Assembly: GCA_003184365.1 (NCBI GenBank) | Contig: NKYR01000221.1 | Span: 1 to 32,404, forward strand | DNA length: 32,404 nucleotides | From: Evernia prunastri | Lineage: Eukaryota; Ascomycota; Lecanoromycetes; Lecanorales; Parmeliaceae | Direction of reading: 5' to 3' | Shown: piece after piece, positions 32,294 to 32,404 of the stretch | Numbering within the stretch: the first letter of the stretch is position 1 | How the letters are laid out: every line of letters starts with the position of its first letter | Notes under the pieces: generated by a model | Databases searched by the model: none | Told to the model about the DNA's origin: nothing | Seen by the model: only the letters and a program-made list of their open reading frames with translations | Position numbers and translations under genes: made by a program

Positions 32294-32404
32294 CGCGCTA
32301 ATAGTTTGCCTCCTAGCGCCGGCGTCCTACCTTAGTCCCAAAGCTAACGCGGGACTAAGCCCAAAAGAGTCTAGATCGCTTCGCGGACTTTTGTGTTAGG
32401 ACGC
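32294..32404. repeat. Foldback repeat, copy 2 (window end)
   Basis: Copy of 31534-31644, 760 bases downstream in the same orientation, starting one base after an N and running to the last base of the window. It lacks only the final c of the outer inverted repeat seen in copy 1. Its position at the very end suggests that the assembly stopped inside a repeated element. Confidence 0.75.

Noticed and set aside
1..32404. CRISPR array, prophage, toxin-antitoxin or other bacterial-type system
   Set aside because: The window is eukaryotic (spliced fungal genes), and no regularly spaced repeats or bacterial gene layout is present.

Overview
The window reads as nuclear DNA of a filamentous ascomycete (Pezizomycotina; Dothideomycetes would fit, but I cannot fix the class). 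The reasons are many short GT-AG introns (about 43-87 bases, one of 140), fungus-specific families (Zn2Cys6 regulator, DASH subunit Ask1, STU1, LIM-RhoGAP) and low-complexity Ser/Pro-rich linkers. No rRNA, tRNA, CRISPR array or intact transposon was seen.

Left part (1-3956): a basic-secretory-protein (BSP) family peptidase-like gene (+, 1043-2037) and the 3' part of a fungal protein with a C-terminal membrane anchor (+, about 3299-3956).

Middle left (3977-11478): what looks like a small amine-utilisation cluster that has died. It holds a Zn2Cys6 regulator (-), a copper amine oxidase (-) and an APC-family amine/choline-type permease (+). The oxidase and permease diverge from a common 512-base promoter region that carries two GATA-factor sites. 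All three are recognisable along their length once introns are removed, but each carries stop codons and frameshifts inside conserved blocks. The copper ligands and the quinone-cofactor tyrosine of the oxidase are still present, so the decay looks recent. Genes elsewhere in the window are open, so general sequence error is not a good explanation.

Middle right (11881-28215): ordinary housekeeping DNA. In order: a 172-aa unrecognised protein (-), a decaying tandem repeat, STU1/CLASP (+, spindle microtubules), a 107-aa unrecognised protein (-), a LIM-LIM-coiled-coil-RhoGAP protein of the Rga1 type (+, Rho/Cdc42 signalling), Ask1 of the DASH kinetochore complex (-), and a 343-aa single-pass membrane protein (+) divergent from Ask1.

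Right end (28216-32404): gene-poor. The last 111 bases repeat, with one mismatch, a segment exactly 760 bases upstream. The repeat has nested inverted repeats, and the last copy follows an N that interrupts an open reading frame. The window probably ends at a contig edge inside a repeat.
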